Under the pieces are notes generated by a model. It had not been told where the DNA came from and did no database searches. It worked only from the letters and a program-made list of their open reading frames with translations. The translations under genes were made by a program, and so were the position numbers. Shown here piece by piece: positions 1 to 5,215 of a DNA stretch of 5,401 bases. Source of the stretch: DUZB01 sp964407525 (GTDB lineage Bacteria; Desulfobacterota; DSM-4660; Desulfatiglandales; Desulfatiglandaceae); the NCBI GenBank assembly GCA_964407525.1, contig CAYOWC010000322.1, positions 1 through 5,401 on the forward strand, in the 5' to 3' direction. Positions within the stretch are counted from its first letter, which is position 1. Every line of letters starts with the position of its first letter.

Positions 1-190
1 GTGGTTTTTGTCTGTCATAGCCGGGCGGCACATGGACAAGATAACTGCGCTTGAAGCCATTGGCCCAAATATCCAGTTCCTGCTCATAGGTTGCAGGACC
101 AGTAACAAGGTTGACAGGCAATGTTTTCGCACAGGCAGTCAAAAATGTGCAGAACAGCGCCGCCGTAACGGCCAAGCATAATGATTTCAT
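1..190 (-). CDS. Partial lipoprotein esterase, PHB-depolymerase/LpqC-like (N-terminus only)
   Basis: Only the first 63 codons lie in the window; the gene continues beyond base 1. ATG at 190 is preceded by GAGGAG (205-200) with nine bases between, a good ribosome binding site. The protein starts MKSLCLAVTAALFCTFLTAC, a type II signal peptide with lipobox LTAC and Cys20 as the predicted lipidated residue, so the product should be a membrane-anchored periplasmic or outer-membrane lipoprotein. Residues about 49-63 read GFKRSYLVHVPPGYD and then RQKP. This is the first beta-strand pattern of polyhydroxybutyrate-depolymerase-like esterases (COG3509/LpqC type) and related alpha/beta hydrolases, just before the usual oxyanion HG motif. 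The catalytic GxSxG Ser, Asp and His lie outside the window and cannot be checked. It follows the serine hydrolase gene on the same strand with a 286-bp gap, so co-transcription is possible but not shown. The lipoprotein call is strong; the esterase family is moderate. Confidence 0.65.
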   Translation of the reverse strand, partial: MKSLCLAVTAALFCTFLTACAKTLPVNLVTGPATYEQELDIWANGFKRSYLVHVPPGYDRQKP

Positions 191-345
191 GGTTATGATC
201 TCCTCAGCGCCACAAGCAAAATTTTACTATTCGAGTTTATAATAGTGTCCGCTTCAACGATACCAGTTCAAAATGTAGTAGTCGAGTAAAAACGGACATC
301 GAAATTAAGCGGTAATTGGACCGGATAACTAACGAGTTGATTCTT
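191..345. other. Intergenic gap before the partial lipoprotein gene
   Basis: No gene is visible. Two mutually exclusive pairings of short inverted repeats occur: TGTCCG (246-251) with CGGACA (293-298), and CCGCTT (249-254) with AAGCGG (307-312). ACTATT (226-231) and AATAGT (241-246) form a further 6-bp inverted repeat. On the minus strand a TATTATAA run (246-239) could be a -10 box for the gene starting at 190, but no good -35 element sits at the right distance. No intrinsic terminator for the upstream hydrolase operon was seen here. Confidence 0.35.
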
Positions 346-450
346 TTAGCTACGATTTTGCAAGCATGCAGCGAAGTAGATTGTAGTGGTAATAAAAACC
401 CACCCGAAAACGAATATGGCAATGCTGCTTCGAATTTTACGGCTAAACAT
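346..450 (-). CDS. Small 34-residue lipoprotein-like or membrane peptide
   Basis: This ORF begins 26 bases after the stop codon of the serine hydrolase on the same strand. ATG at 450 is preceded by AAAGGGAG (GGGAG at 459-455) with four bases between, one of the better ribosome binding sites in the window. The peptide has a basic N-terminus (R4, K5, R7), a hydrophobic stretch at residues 10-28 rich in Ile, Phe and Val, and FAAC ending at Cys29, which resembles a lipobox although Phe at -3 is uncommon. Only five residues, LQNRS, follow the Cys before TAA. If processed by signal peptidase II it would leave a six-residue lipopeptide; otherwise it is a single-pass membrane peptide. It could also be the surviving N-terminus of a longer lipoprotein gene lost from the 191-345 gap. 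The frame after the stop is open for about 25 more codons and then ends, with no recognisable domain. No family is recognised. Confidence 0.4.
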   Translation of the reverse strand: MFSRKIRSSIAIFVFGWVFITTTIYFAACLQNRS

Positions 451-476
451 GGCACTCCCTTTCTTCACATGTTCAT

Positions 477-2591
477 TCAATTAACTGACATGGTATAATT
501 TCCTATCGCATCCGGCGTGGGGGTAATAGCCACAAAATAAGATCCCTGCGCTGCCGTCCAGGATATGACCCCCATTTCCCGGCCCACAAAATTACCCTTC
601 GAATCAAACAGGGTCAGAGCATAATTAGAAGGATTGGTAGACACCACTATATTCACCGTCTGCCCCGCTAATGCCTCATCAAACCTGTACCAGTCCGATT
701 TGAAAAGCGACACTGTTCCGGTGACCACGTCCCCGGATGCTATAGCGGGAACCAGGCCTATGGCATACCCCCTGGATCCGCCACAGAGCAGTTTTTCCTT
801 GCCGTCTTCCTGGACCACACGAATACTGCTGTCGCTTCGACTGGTGATTCCTTGCAGAAACGCAGTGTTGTTATCTTCCGGAATGGCGGCGTTTATATCA
901 TCGTGAATCAGCAGGTTGTCTTTTTCCACAATCGTGAAAAAAGGTCCCGACCATCCCGCGTCATCCCACGGCCGGTTGTCCATAACATATGCCCCAACTC
1001 TGGCACGCCAAACATCGGAAAGAGCGGGAACTGAAACTTTTTGACCCACAATGGTTCGAACATATCCGCCATATATGTATTCATCATTTTCCGAACCACT
1101 GCTGCCGGACTGAATCATGACAAAATAATCCTGACCAGCCCACGGTATCTTATTGAAAATGATGGACTCCGTTTTCCCCTGTGCACGGTAGACATCGTCC
1201 TGATAGGTCAGGGTGATGCCTTCCGGCTCATCCTTCGAAGTGTATTTCTGAGCGTCTTGGATCCACCTCAGCGAACCGTCCCCTTTGTCCACGATCTTAT
1301 CGTAGCCTTTACTTTTCACATAGATCCCTTGAATTTCAGATGGGTCGTTCAGGGAAACATAGGTGGGGAGATCGGGTGGGGTTGGCTCAATGCCATACTT
1401 TTCCCTCACGGCCTGTTTCAGGCATTCCCGGATTACACCCCAAACCAGACGATTACTGGTATCTGAATTGGTCAACACCGTCACCCCCAGTTTCTTATCG
1501 GGAAGCATCTCCATTTCTGAATGGAAAGCGCCAAGACTTCCGCCTTTTATCCAGGCACGCCCGGCATACTGCATGACGGGATCATCCATGGTATCCAGAG
1601 CCAGTCCATACTGAAAATATGAGTCGATATCCAGTGACGATTTCTCCGCTTCTCCCAGCATGGCCACCGTTTCGGGCTTTAGAATTCGTGCACCGTCCGG
1701 TCCCATTCCCCCATTGTTCACCATTATCAGAAACCGGGCCATATCCTTTACCGTTGTAAACGCACCCCCGGTGCCACTGGTGGTGCAGTTGAGCACTTTG
1801 ACCTCAGTGGGCTCTTCTCCCTCATATCCTGTGGCCAAATTTTCGTTGATGACAAAAAGGGAAGTGTGGTCCATCCCTAAAGGTTCAAACAGTTTGCGGG
1901 CCAGATAATCTGGAAAGGTCTCTCCGGCCAGACCATCTGCTCTTAGGGCAACCTCTCCAGCCAAAATGAAAGCGGTATTGGAATAAGTGCCCATCTGGCC
2001 CGGCGGATGGCTGGGATAATCCGCGCCCAGGTAATCCAAAAGCCAATCCATGTATACATCACAACCTCCCCACTGGCTCCAGGGCGCCCCGGACAACACC
2101 ATGGCATTGTACAGATCACCTGGGATGCCCGAGTGCTGGTTCAGGGATCTGCGAACGGTCATGTTCTGCATTTGGTCGGGGAAACGGTCCACCATGTTGA
2201 ATTCAGGGATATAGTTTACAATGGGCTCATCCAGTGAAACGACCCCCTGCTCAACCAGCTTCAAAAGCGCCACCGTCGTGAGGGTCTTGGTGCCGGACCC
2301 CAGCATGTAAACCGTGTCTGCGGTAGCGGCGATCTTATTTTCTTTATCCGCCCAACCAAATCCCTCGGACCAGACGACCTTGTCGTTGCTCACGAGGGCA
2401 ATGCTCAATCCCACGGATTTGTGTTTTTCCATTTCGCTTTTAATATATGCAGTGGTCTCTGCAATGGTTGTCAGAAAACTCTCCGAATGGGAATCACTGG
2501 AGGAACTACTGCAGCCGTAAGCCAACAGTACCATGAAAACAAACCCCCAGAAAAAGACAGTTGATTTCAATTTGCGTCTCAGATTTTTCAT
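477..2591 (-). CDS. Serine hydrolase lipoprotein, beta-lactamase class C/PBP family, with C-terminal PPC-like domain (704 aa)
   Basis: Start: the open frame extends to a TTG at 2687, but ATG at 2591 has GAGAGG (2602-2597) five bases upstream and opens directly onto a signal peptide. Residues 1-26 are basic and then hydrophobic, ending LAYG-Cys27, followed by a run of Ser, so it is a predicted lipoprotein; Ser at +2 fits outer-membrane sorting. Residues about 40-400 are a serine beta-lactamase-like domain (COG1680/PF00144). The nucleophile motif is SGTK (Ser99, Lys102), the second is YSN (Tyr203, Asn205), and the third is KGG (349-351), followed by the GAFHSEMEMLPD pattern typical of the family. 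Residues about 410-615 are an extension with no confident family. Residues about 620-704 match the pattern of a pre-peptidase C-terminal (PPC) domain (DWYRFD, AGQTVNI, LTLFDSKGNF, GSYFVAITP, GNYTMSV). This family covers esterases, D-aminopeptidases and peptidoglycan-acting enzymes as well as beta-lactamases, so the substrate is unknown. All three catalytic motifs are present and no frameshift was seen. Confidence 0.92.
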   Translation of the reverse strand: MKNLRRKLKSTVFFWGFVFMVLLAYGCSSSSSDSHSESFLTTIAETTAYIKSEMEKHKSVGLSIALVSNDKVVWSEGFGWADKENKIAATADTVYMLGSGTKTLTTVALLKLVEQGVVSLDEPIVNYIPEFNMVDRFPDQMQNMTVRRSLNQHSGIPGDLYNAMVLSGAPWSQWGGCDVYMDWLLDYLGADYPSHPPGQMGTYSNTAFILAGEVALRADGLAGETFPDYLARKLFEPLGMDHTSLFVINENLATGYEGEEPTEVKVLNCTTSGTGGAFTTVKDMARFLIMVNNGGMGPDGARILKPETVAMLGEAEKSSLDIDSYFQYGLALDTMDDPVMQYAGRAWIKGGSLGAFHSEMEMLPDKKLGVTVLTNSDTSNRLVWGVIRECLKQAVREKYGIEPTPPDLPTYVSLNDPSEIQGIYVKSKGYDKIVDKGDGSLRWIQDAQKYTSKDEPEGITLTYQDDVYRAQGKTESIIFNKIPWAGQDYFVMIQSGSSGSENDEYIYGGYVRTIVGQKVSVPALSDVWRARVGAYVMDNRPWDDAGWSGPFFTIVEKDNLLIHDDINAAIPEDNNTAFLQGITSRSDSSIRVVQEDGKEKLLCGGSRGYAIGLVPAIASGDVVTGTVSLFKSDWYRFDEALAGQTVNIVVSTNPSNYALTLFDSKGNFVGREMGVISWTAAQGSYFVAITPTPDAIGNYTMSVN

Positions 2592-2596
2592 TAGAT

Positions 2597-2602
2597 CCTC
2601 TC
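2597..2602 (-). promoter_or_regulatory. Ribosome binding site deciding the hydrolase start
   Basis: GAGAGG on the minus strand lies five bases before ATG at 2591. It supports this start over the TTG at 2687, which would add 32 residues in front of the lipoprotein signal peptide and bury it. Confidence 0.75.
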
Positions 2603-2837
2603 TACTCTCCAGCGGGGGAATGAAAAGGTGCTGATGGGCTTTGTATGCGTCCTGCATAATCAGCTCATTCACCATTTGTGAAAGCAAGGTGCCGGTTCAT
2701 AATTTCTTCCGACTCATAAAACTTACGTTTCTGCAAGACAATTATGGTCCATACGGAATTTGCGTATTTTTTAGGGCCCAGATACCTGTGAAAAGAGGAT
2801 CAAGTTTCAGCCTAGCCTACTTCATTTCTTGCTCTCG

Positions 2838-2867
2838 TTCGTCATTCCGGCGAAGGCCGGAATCCAG
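2838..2867. repeat. Left copy of a REP-like 30-bp inverted repeat
   Basis: Bases 2838-2867 are the exact reverse complement of 3174-3203. With three mismatches the match extends to 37 bp (2831-2867 against 3174-3210). The core is itself a hairpin: ATTCCGGC, loop GAAG (read on plus), GCCGGAAT, an 8-bp perfect stem. From general knowledge, palindromes of this ATTCC...GGAAT type are dispersed in many proteobacterial genomes. On the minus strand the restored GIY-YIG frame ends with TGA at 2870-2868, immediately against this repeat. Confidence 0.9.
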
Positions 2868-3156
2868 TCATAGGATATTATGGTATAGATCTTGCCGGTT
2901 AGGATTATCACTTTCAATCAATTTGAGCTTCCATGCTCGTTTCCACCCCTTTATTCTCTTCTCCTTCAAAATTGCCGTCCATTGTCTCATGAAGCTCATA
3001 CCAAACCAACCTGTGGACGGAGTAACGCTTTGTGAAGCCTTCCGCCATATCGTTCTTATGTTCCCATACCCGCTTCACGAGGTTTGAGGTCACACCTGTG
3101 TACAAGGTACCGTTTCTTTTGCTTGCCAGGATGTATACAGCAGGCTGTTTATCCAC
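2868..3156 (-). pseudogene. GIY-YIG nuclease-domain gene (COG2827/YhbQ-like), frameshifted
   Basis: The GTG start at 3156 has GAGGG (3167-3163) six bases upstream. The N-terminus carries the GIY-YIG core: AVYIL (residues 6-10, the GIY part), LYTGVTS (18-24, the YIG part), and the helix LVKRVWEHK with Arg29 at the catalytic arginine position. After HETMDG (residue 61, bases 2976-2974) the frame is wrong and stops after 80 residues at 2914. Reading one base further on gives a clean family C-terminus, with LKEKRIKGWKRAWKL, then LIESDNPN and QDLYH, stopping at 2868. Loss of a GC dinucleotide from an original GGCGCAATT at 2971-2976 would explain it exactly and restores a 96-residue protein of normal family length. 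The truncated product lacks the Glu in KEKRIK, the expected metal-binding catalytic residue, so it is probably inactive. A one-base insertion is an equally simple alternative; a sequencing error cannot be excluded. Confidence 0.85.
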
Positions 3157-3173
3157 AGGTTACCCTCTTTTTT

Positions 3174-3203
3174 CTGGATTCCGGCCTTCGCCGGAATGAC
3201 GAA
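3174..3203. repeat. Right copy of the REP-like 30-bp inverted repeat
   Basis: This is the perfect reverse complement of 2838-2867. It sits only six bases upstream of the GIY-YIG ribosome binding site. The two repeats therefore enclose the gene tightly on both sides (306 bp between them), as in a compact mobile or domesticated module. Confidence 0.9.
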
Positions 3204-3237
3204 GTCGAGCTTGAGGATAGAATCAGAGCGCCATGAT

Positions 3238-3269
3238 TACTTATTTTCACCCTTTCACAAAAATAAGTA
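3238..3269. repeat. AT-rich hairpin between riboswitch and GIY-YIG module
   Basis: TACTTATTTT (3238-3247) and AAAATAAGTA (3260-3269) form a 10-bp perfect inverted repeat around a 12-base loop. No T-run follows on either strand, so it is not a standard terminator. It lies in the leader between the riboswitch terminator and the right repeat; its role is unknown. Confidence 0.55.
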
Positions 3270-3341
3270 CGTGAAAATCGGATGAACCACAATTATTACC
3301 AAAGAATCTATCCATTGCTTCCCGTATCTGTTACAAATCCC

Positions 3342-3402
3342 AAAAGAAAAAGCCGAGCTGCCTTCACATGGCCTATACGATGTCATTTTCGGCAGCCCGG
3401 CT
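3342..3402 (-). terminator. Intrinsic terminator forming the riboswitch expression platform
   Basis: On the minus strand AGCCGGGCTGCC (3402-3391) pairs with GGCAGCTCGGCT (3362-3351) over 12 base pairs, one of them a G-U wobble. TTTTCTTTT (3350-3342) follows directly. The 5' arm is also the 3' strand of the aptamer (P3 base and ligand junction), so terminator and ligand-bound aptamer are mutually exclusive. Ligand binding should therefore permit read-through, an ON switch. The reverse strand has no U-run, which fixes the direction. Confidence 0.85.
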
Positions 3403-3507
3403 ATCTTTCAGGAACAAGGTAATCTATGAATAGACGCTAAAAGAGGGATATGAAGACCCGTGGCTTTCCGTCCTCACCTTACGATGGGTTTGGTTTTCTA
3501 TGGAAAA
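3386..3507 (-). ncRNA. GEMM-I cyclic-dinucleotide riboswitch aptamer, A20 variant (possible cGAMP type)
   Basis: On the minus strand the conserved GEMM-I core is present. CCAAACC (3493-3487) leads into a P2 hairpin with a GNRA-type GTAA loop (3482-3479), then GGACGGAAAGCCACGGG (3473-3457), and finally GATAGCCGGGCTGCCG (3405-3390). P3 pairs GCC/GGC (3464-3462 with 3397-3395), CGG/CCG (3460-3458 with 3400-3398) and GTCTT/AAGAT (3457-3453 with 3407-3403), leaving the bulged A3461 and the bulged AG (3402-3401) of the tetraloop receptor. In Vc2 numbering by my alignment, position 20 is A (3494), the 21-46 pair is C-G (3493 with 3468) where the usual form is G-C, and A47 is kept (3467). P1 is short and A/U-rich (3507-3503 with 3390-3386). 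G at position 20 is usual for c-di-GMP aptamers; A20 is associated with Geobacter 3',3'-cGAMP riboswitches, though some A20 RNAs also bind c-di-GMP. The GEMM-I call is strong; ligand choice is an inference. Confidence 0.85.
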
Positions 3508-3551
3508 AAGTGCAGAGCTCCCAACAGACAGGCTTTGCCTATTAGGAGCAG

Positions 3552-3580
3552 GATATGCAGATTTTGAGATGCGTTTCCAA
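3552..3580 (-). promoter_or_regulatory. Weak promoter-like pair upstream of the riboswitch
   Basis: TTGGAA (3580-3575) and CATATC (3557-3552) are 17 bases apart and match sigma-70 boxes at four and three positions. Transcription would start near 3545, about 40 bases before the aptamer, which is a plausible distance. The matches are poor, so position is the main argument. Confidence 0.25.
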
Positions 3581-4013
3581 TGGGTTAACCCCTTGAGTAG
3601 TGGTTGAAGGATTGTTGAGGTTACTTCACAATCATGGTATAAAAAAATGCTTTATGTCAAGGAAAATTGGAGCTATCGGAAAAGAGAACAGTAGGCGAAA
3701 ATTGCTCCTTGAATCTCGCATTGATGTCTTGACAGGCTCAAAGCATATTGCGGTGACATATTTGTGCGATATACATTTGTTATTACGATAATTTTTGTTG
3801 TTCATAAGCCTGAGAAAGATAGCAGTTATGTTTTGGCTTCGAAAGAATTGTAGACCAAAAGGGAGGCTTCGAAAGTTCAGGTTTATTTGGGTATTGTTCA
3901 CTTCTTGACTTTGCAACCTTACATTTTGTATTCTTGCGTAGATGAAGGCTATTCAGATGCAACCATGATGCACGAACGCTTTTGATGCAACCGGATAAAC
4001 GGAAAATGGATTG

Positions 4014-4031
4014 ATCACAATATGTTGTGAT
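4014..4031. repeat. Operator-like palindrome
   Basis: ATCACAA (4014-4020) and TTGTGAT (4025-4031) are perfect 7-bp inverted arms around TATG. The half-sites point outward compared with a CRP site (which is TGTGA-N6-TCACA), so it is not a standard CRP/FNR box. A dimeric regulator site or a small hairpin is possible; no gene nearby explains it. Confidence 0.4.
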
Positions 4032-4209
4032 GGTAGGATTTTCCAGCTTAATTCAGGAATATGAGGGCACTTACAAATACGCAAGGAATATTACAGGTTT
4101 TTGGTGGCGTGAATTCTTTGTGATATTGAACATCTGATCGCTGTTAACTCTGATATTCTTTTTTGGAAACACTGCTTCGATAGAATATTCTGTGTGACAG
4201 CTGGAATGA

Positions 4210-4240
4210 CTTGATAACGTTCTTTTTAGCTGTTATCGAG
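4210..4240. repeat. 9-bp hairpin without T-run
   Basis: CTTGATAAC (4210-4218) pairs with GTTATCGAG (4232-4240), including one T-G wobble, around a 13-base loop. No T-run follows on either strand, so it is not a standard intrinsic terminator. Confidence 0.4.
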
Positions 4241-4344
4241 GCAAAAGCACCTGATAATCAATGGTTGGCCTCCTCAATAGTAATGCAAGGTGGTAAAGCA
4301 AAGCATGGAGCATGGGGTCTAAGTGGGGCAGTTTAGTCTTGTGC

Positions 4345-4517
4345 TAATTGTAAGGTCTGCGGCTGTTTTACAGGGGTGGACGCACAGTTCCCGGCAAACG
4401 TTTCCTGATGATTGTCCCGGCTTTGTCCATAACTGCTTTGGACCATAGACGCAAGGTGGGCAGTGTCGCCATGCGCGGACTACAGCGTCATGCAGTTCCG
4501 GCAAAGTTAAGACAGAG
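4345..4517. other. GC-richer non-coding or relict segment before the cassette
   Basis: Base composition rises in GC from about 4345. A plus-strand frame runs from about 4349 to a TGA at 4527-4529 without an obvious start codon or ribosome binding site, and I recognise no family in it. A minus-strand open frame also spans the segment but overlaps the antitoxin gene and looks like a shadow. It may be a remnant of a preceding gene or cassette. Confidence 0.3.
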
Positions 4518-4539
4518 GCGCTGGTGAGCTTAACATTAT
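4518..4539. repeat. Upstream copy of 22-bp cassette-end repeat (degenerate attC right arm)
   Basis: Bases 4518-4533 are identical to 5288-5303 (GCGCTGGTGAGCTTAA) and the next six differ at two positions, so 20 of 22 match. By analogy with the downstream attC-like site, GGTGAGC (4523-4529) would be L', TTAAC the five-base spacer and ATTATAC (4535-4541) an R' with its leading G changed to A. No matching left arm was found upstream, so this is at best a partial or decayed site. Confidence 0.5.
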
Positions 4540-4565
4540 ACCCTCGAAGATTGGAGAAATGAATC

Positions 4566-4814
4566 ATGTCAAATACGGAAGATTTTCTTTCAAGAATCAC
4601 GGTAAATCCCCGGATAATGGTCGGCAAGCCGACCATCCGGGGCATGAGAATAACTGTGGAACAGATTCTCCGAGCATTGTCGGGGGGTGTGTCGGAACAG
4701 GAACTGCTTGAAGAATATCCTGAGCTTGAAAGAGAGGATTTTCAGGCGGTTTTCGCTTATGTGACCGGGCTGGTTGAAGAGGAGCGCGTGTTCGCCGTGG
4801 GGGTGCGCGCATGA
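4566..4814 (+). CDS. DUF433 antitoxin (82 aa)
   Basis: ATG at 4566 has GGAG (4553-4556) nine bases upstream. The protein is a typical full-length DUF433 (PF04255) member: ITVNPRIMVGKPTIRGMRI at residues about 11-29 is the family signature, followed by helices with ILRALSGGVSEQELLEEYP (34-52) and DFQAVFAYV (58-66), which form a small winged-helix-like DNA-binding fold. In known pairs the DUF433 protein neutralises a PIN-like partner and probably represses its own operon. Its stop codon overlaps the toxin start in ATGA (4811-4814), indicating translational coupling. It lies inside the segment bounded by the 22-bp repeats at 4518 and 5288. No clear sigma-70 promoter was found upstream, although GC composition changes there. 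Confidence 0.9.
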   Translation: MSNTEDFLSRITVNPRIMVGKPTIRGMRITVEQILRALSGGVSEQELLEEYPELEREDFQAVFAYVTGLVEEERVFAVGVRA

Positions 4815-5179
4815 ATGTATCCGAACTGAAATTTCTTATTGATGTCGGTGTGGGCAAAGGGATCGAAAAATATTTGCGGGAGGAAGGTTATGATGCCAAA
4901 GCAGTGAGAGACATCGATTCCCGCATGGAGGACGAGAATATCATCCACACTGCCTTTACGGAAAACCGCATGGTTGTTACCATGGACAAAGACTTCGGAG
5001 AACTGGTGTATCACTGTTCAATGAAACATCGCGGAGTTTTGCTGCTGAGACTGGAAGACGCAACTGGAACAGAAAAGTTGCAGGTTGTGAAACATATTAT
5101 GGAAAATTATTTCTCTCAGATAAAAGGCTGCTTTTGTGTGTATCAGAATGACAGGTTTCGAATTAGAAAAATAAGATAA
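4811..5179 (+). CDS. DUF5615 PIN-like toxin, probable ribonuclease (122 aa)
   Basis: The ATG at 4811 overlaps the antitoxin stop, and a G-rich stretch (4799-4803) seven bases upstream can serve as ribosome binding site. The protein has the DUF5615 PIN-like pattern: KFLIDVGVGKGIEKYL (residues 7-22) with acidic Asp11; EGYDAKAVRDI (25-35); MEDENII (39-45) with Asp41 and Glu42; and VVTMDKDFGELVYH (55-68) with Asp59 and Asp61. GVLLLRLED and FCVYQNDRFRIRK close the fold. The conserved acids fit a metal-dependent nuclease site like that of VapC-type PIN toxins, so RNA cleavage is the expected role; the target is unknown. The usual DxNLP motif is DVGVGK here, which I take as a subfamily feature. The length is normal and the frame intact. 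Together with the DUF433 gene it makes a complete toxin-antitoxin pair. Confidence 0.9.
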   Translation: MNVSELKFLIDVGVGKGIEKYLREEGYDAKAVRDIDSRMEDENIIHTAFTENRMVVTMDKDFGELVYHCSMKHRGVLLLRLEDATGTEKLQVVKHIMENYFSQIKGCFCVYQNDRFRIRKIR

Positions 5180-5215
5180 CGGCTTTGAGTTCATAGCGTA
5201 TTATAAGGATTGGCG

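Larger units (their letters stand above)
3546..4344. other. AT-rich region without a convincing gene
   Basis: About 800 bases contain only short open frames on both strands, none with a good ribosome binding site or a recognisable domain. What can be seen is small: GGCTTCGAAAG occurs twice 30 bp apart (3835-3845, 3865-3875); GATGCAACC occurs twice 28 bp apart (3956-3964, 3984-3992); there is a palindrome at 4014-4031 and a hairpin at 4210-4240. It may be decayed sequence or regulatory DNA between two oppositely oriented blocks. Confidence 0.5.

Noticed and set aside
246..312. Ends of an insertion sequence
   Set aside because: The inverted pairs are only 6 bp, overlap each other, and enclose no transposase or target duplication.
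237..455. 72-codon minus-strand frame starting with GTG
   Set aside because: The ribosome binding site at 459-455 is better placed for ATG 450 in another frame, and the GTG begins within that same site. The peptide has no recognisable domain.
477..2687. Longer version of the serine hydrolase starting at TTG 2687
   Set aside because: It adds 32 residues in front of a clear lipoprotein signal peptide and has no good ribosome binding site, whereas ATG 2591 does.
2641..3087. 148-codon plus-strand frame
   Set aside because: It lies antisense over the GIY-YIG pseudogene and the hydrolase leader; its sequence reflects those minus-strand features and the repeat.
3351..3402. Terminator on the plus strand from the same stem
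   Set aside because: The plus-strand stem is followed by ATCTTTCAGG, not a T-run. The T-run is on the minus-strand side, consistent with the riboswitch direction.
3600..3916. Opposing frames of 63 (plus) and 94 (minus) codons
   Set aside because: They overlap each other in AT-rich DNA and have no domain signature or convincing ribosome binding site.
3956..3992. Direct repeats as a CRISPR or iteron array
   Set aside because: There are only two 9-bp copies, with no further units, cas genes or replication gene.
4184..4333. About 50-codon open plus-strand stretch
   Set aside because: It has no plausible start with a ribosome binding site and no similarity I can recognise.
4427..4541. Complete attC with left arm at CCATAAC near 4427
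   Set aside because: A five-base spacer follows, but the next bases do not form an L'' complementary to GGTGAGC, so the left arm is not supported.
4319..4645. 108-codon minus-strand frame
   Set aside because: It overlaps the 5' end of the well-supported antitoxin gene on the opposite strand.
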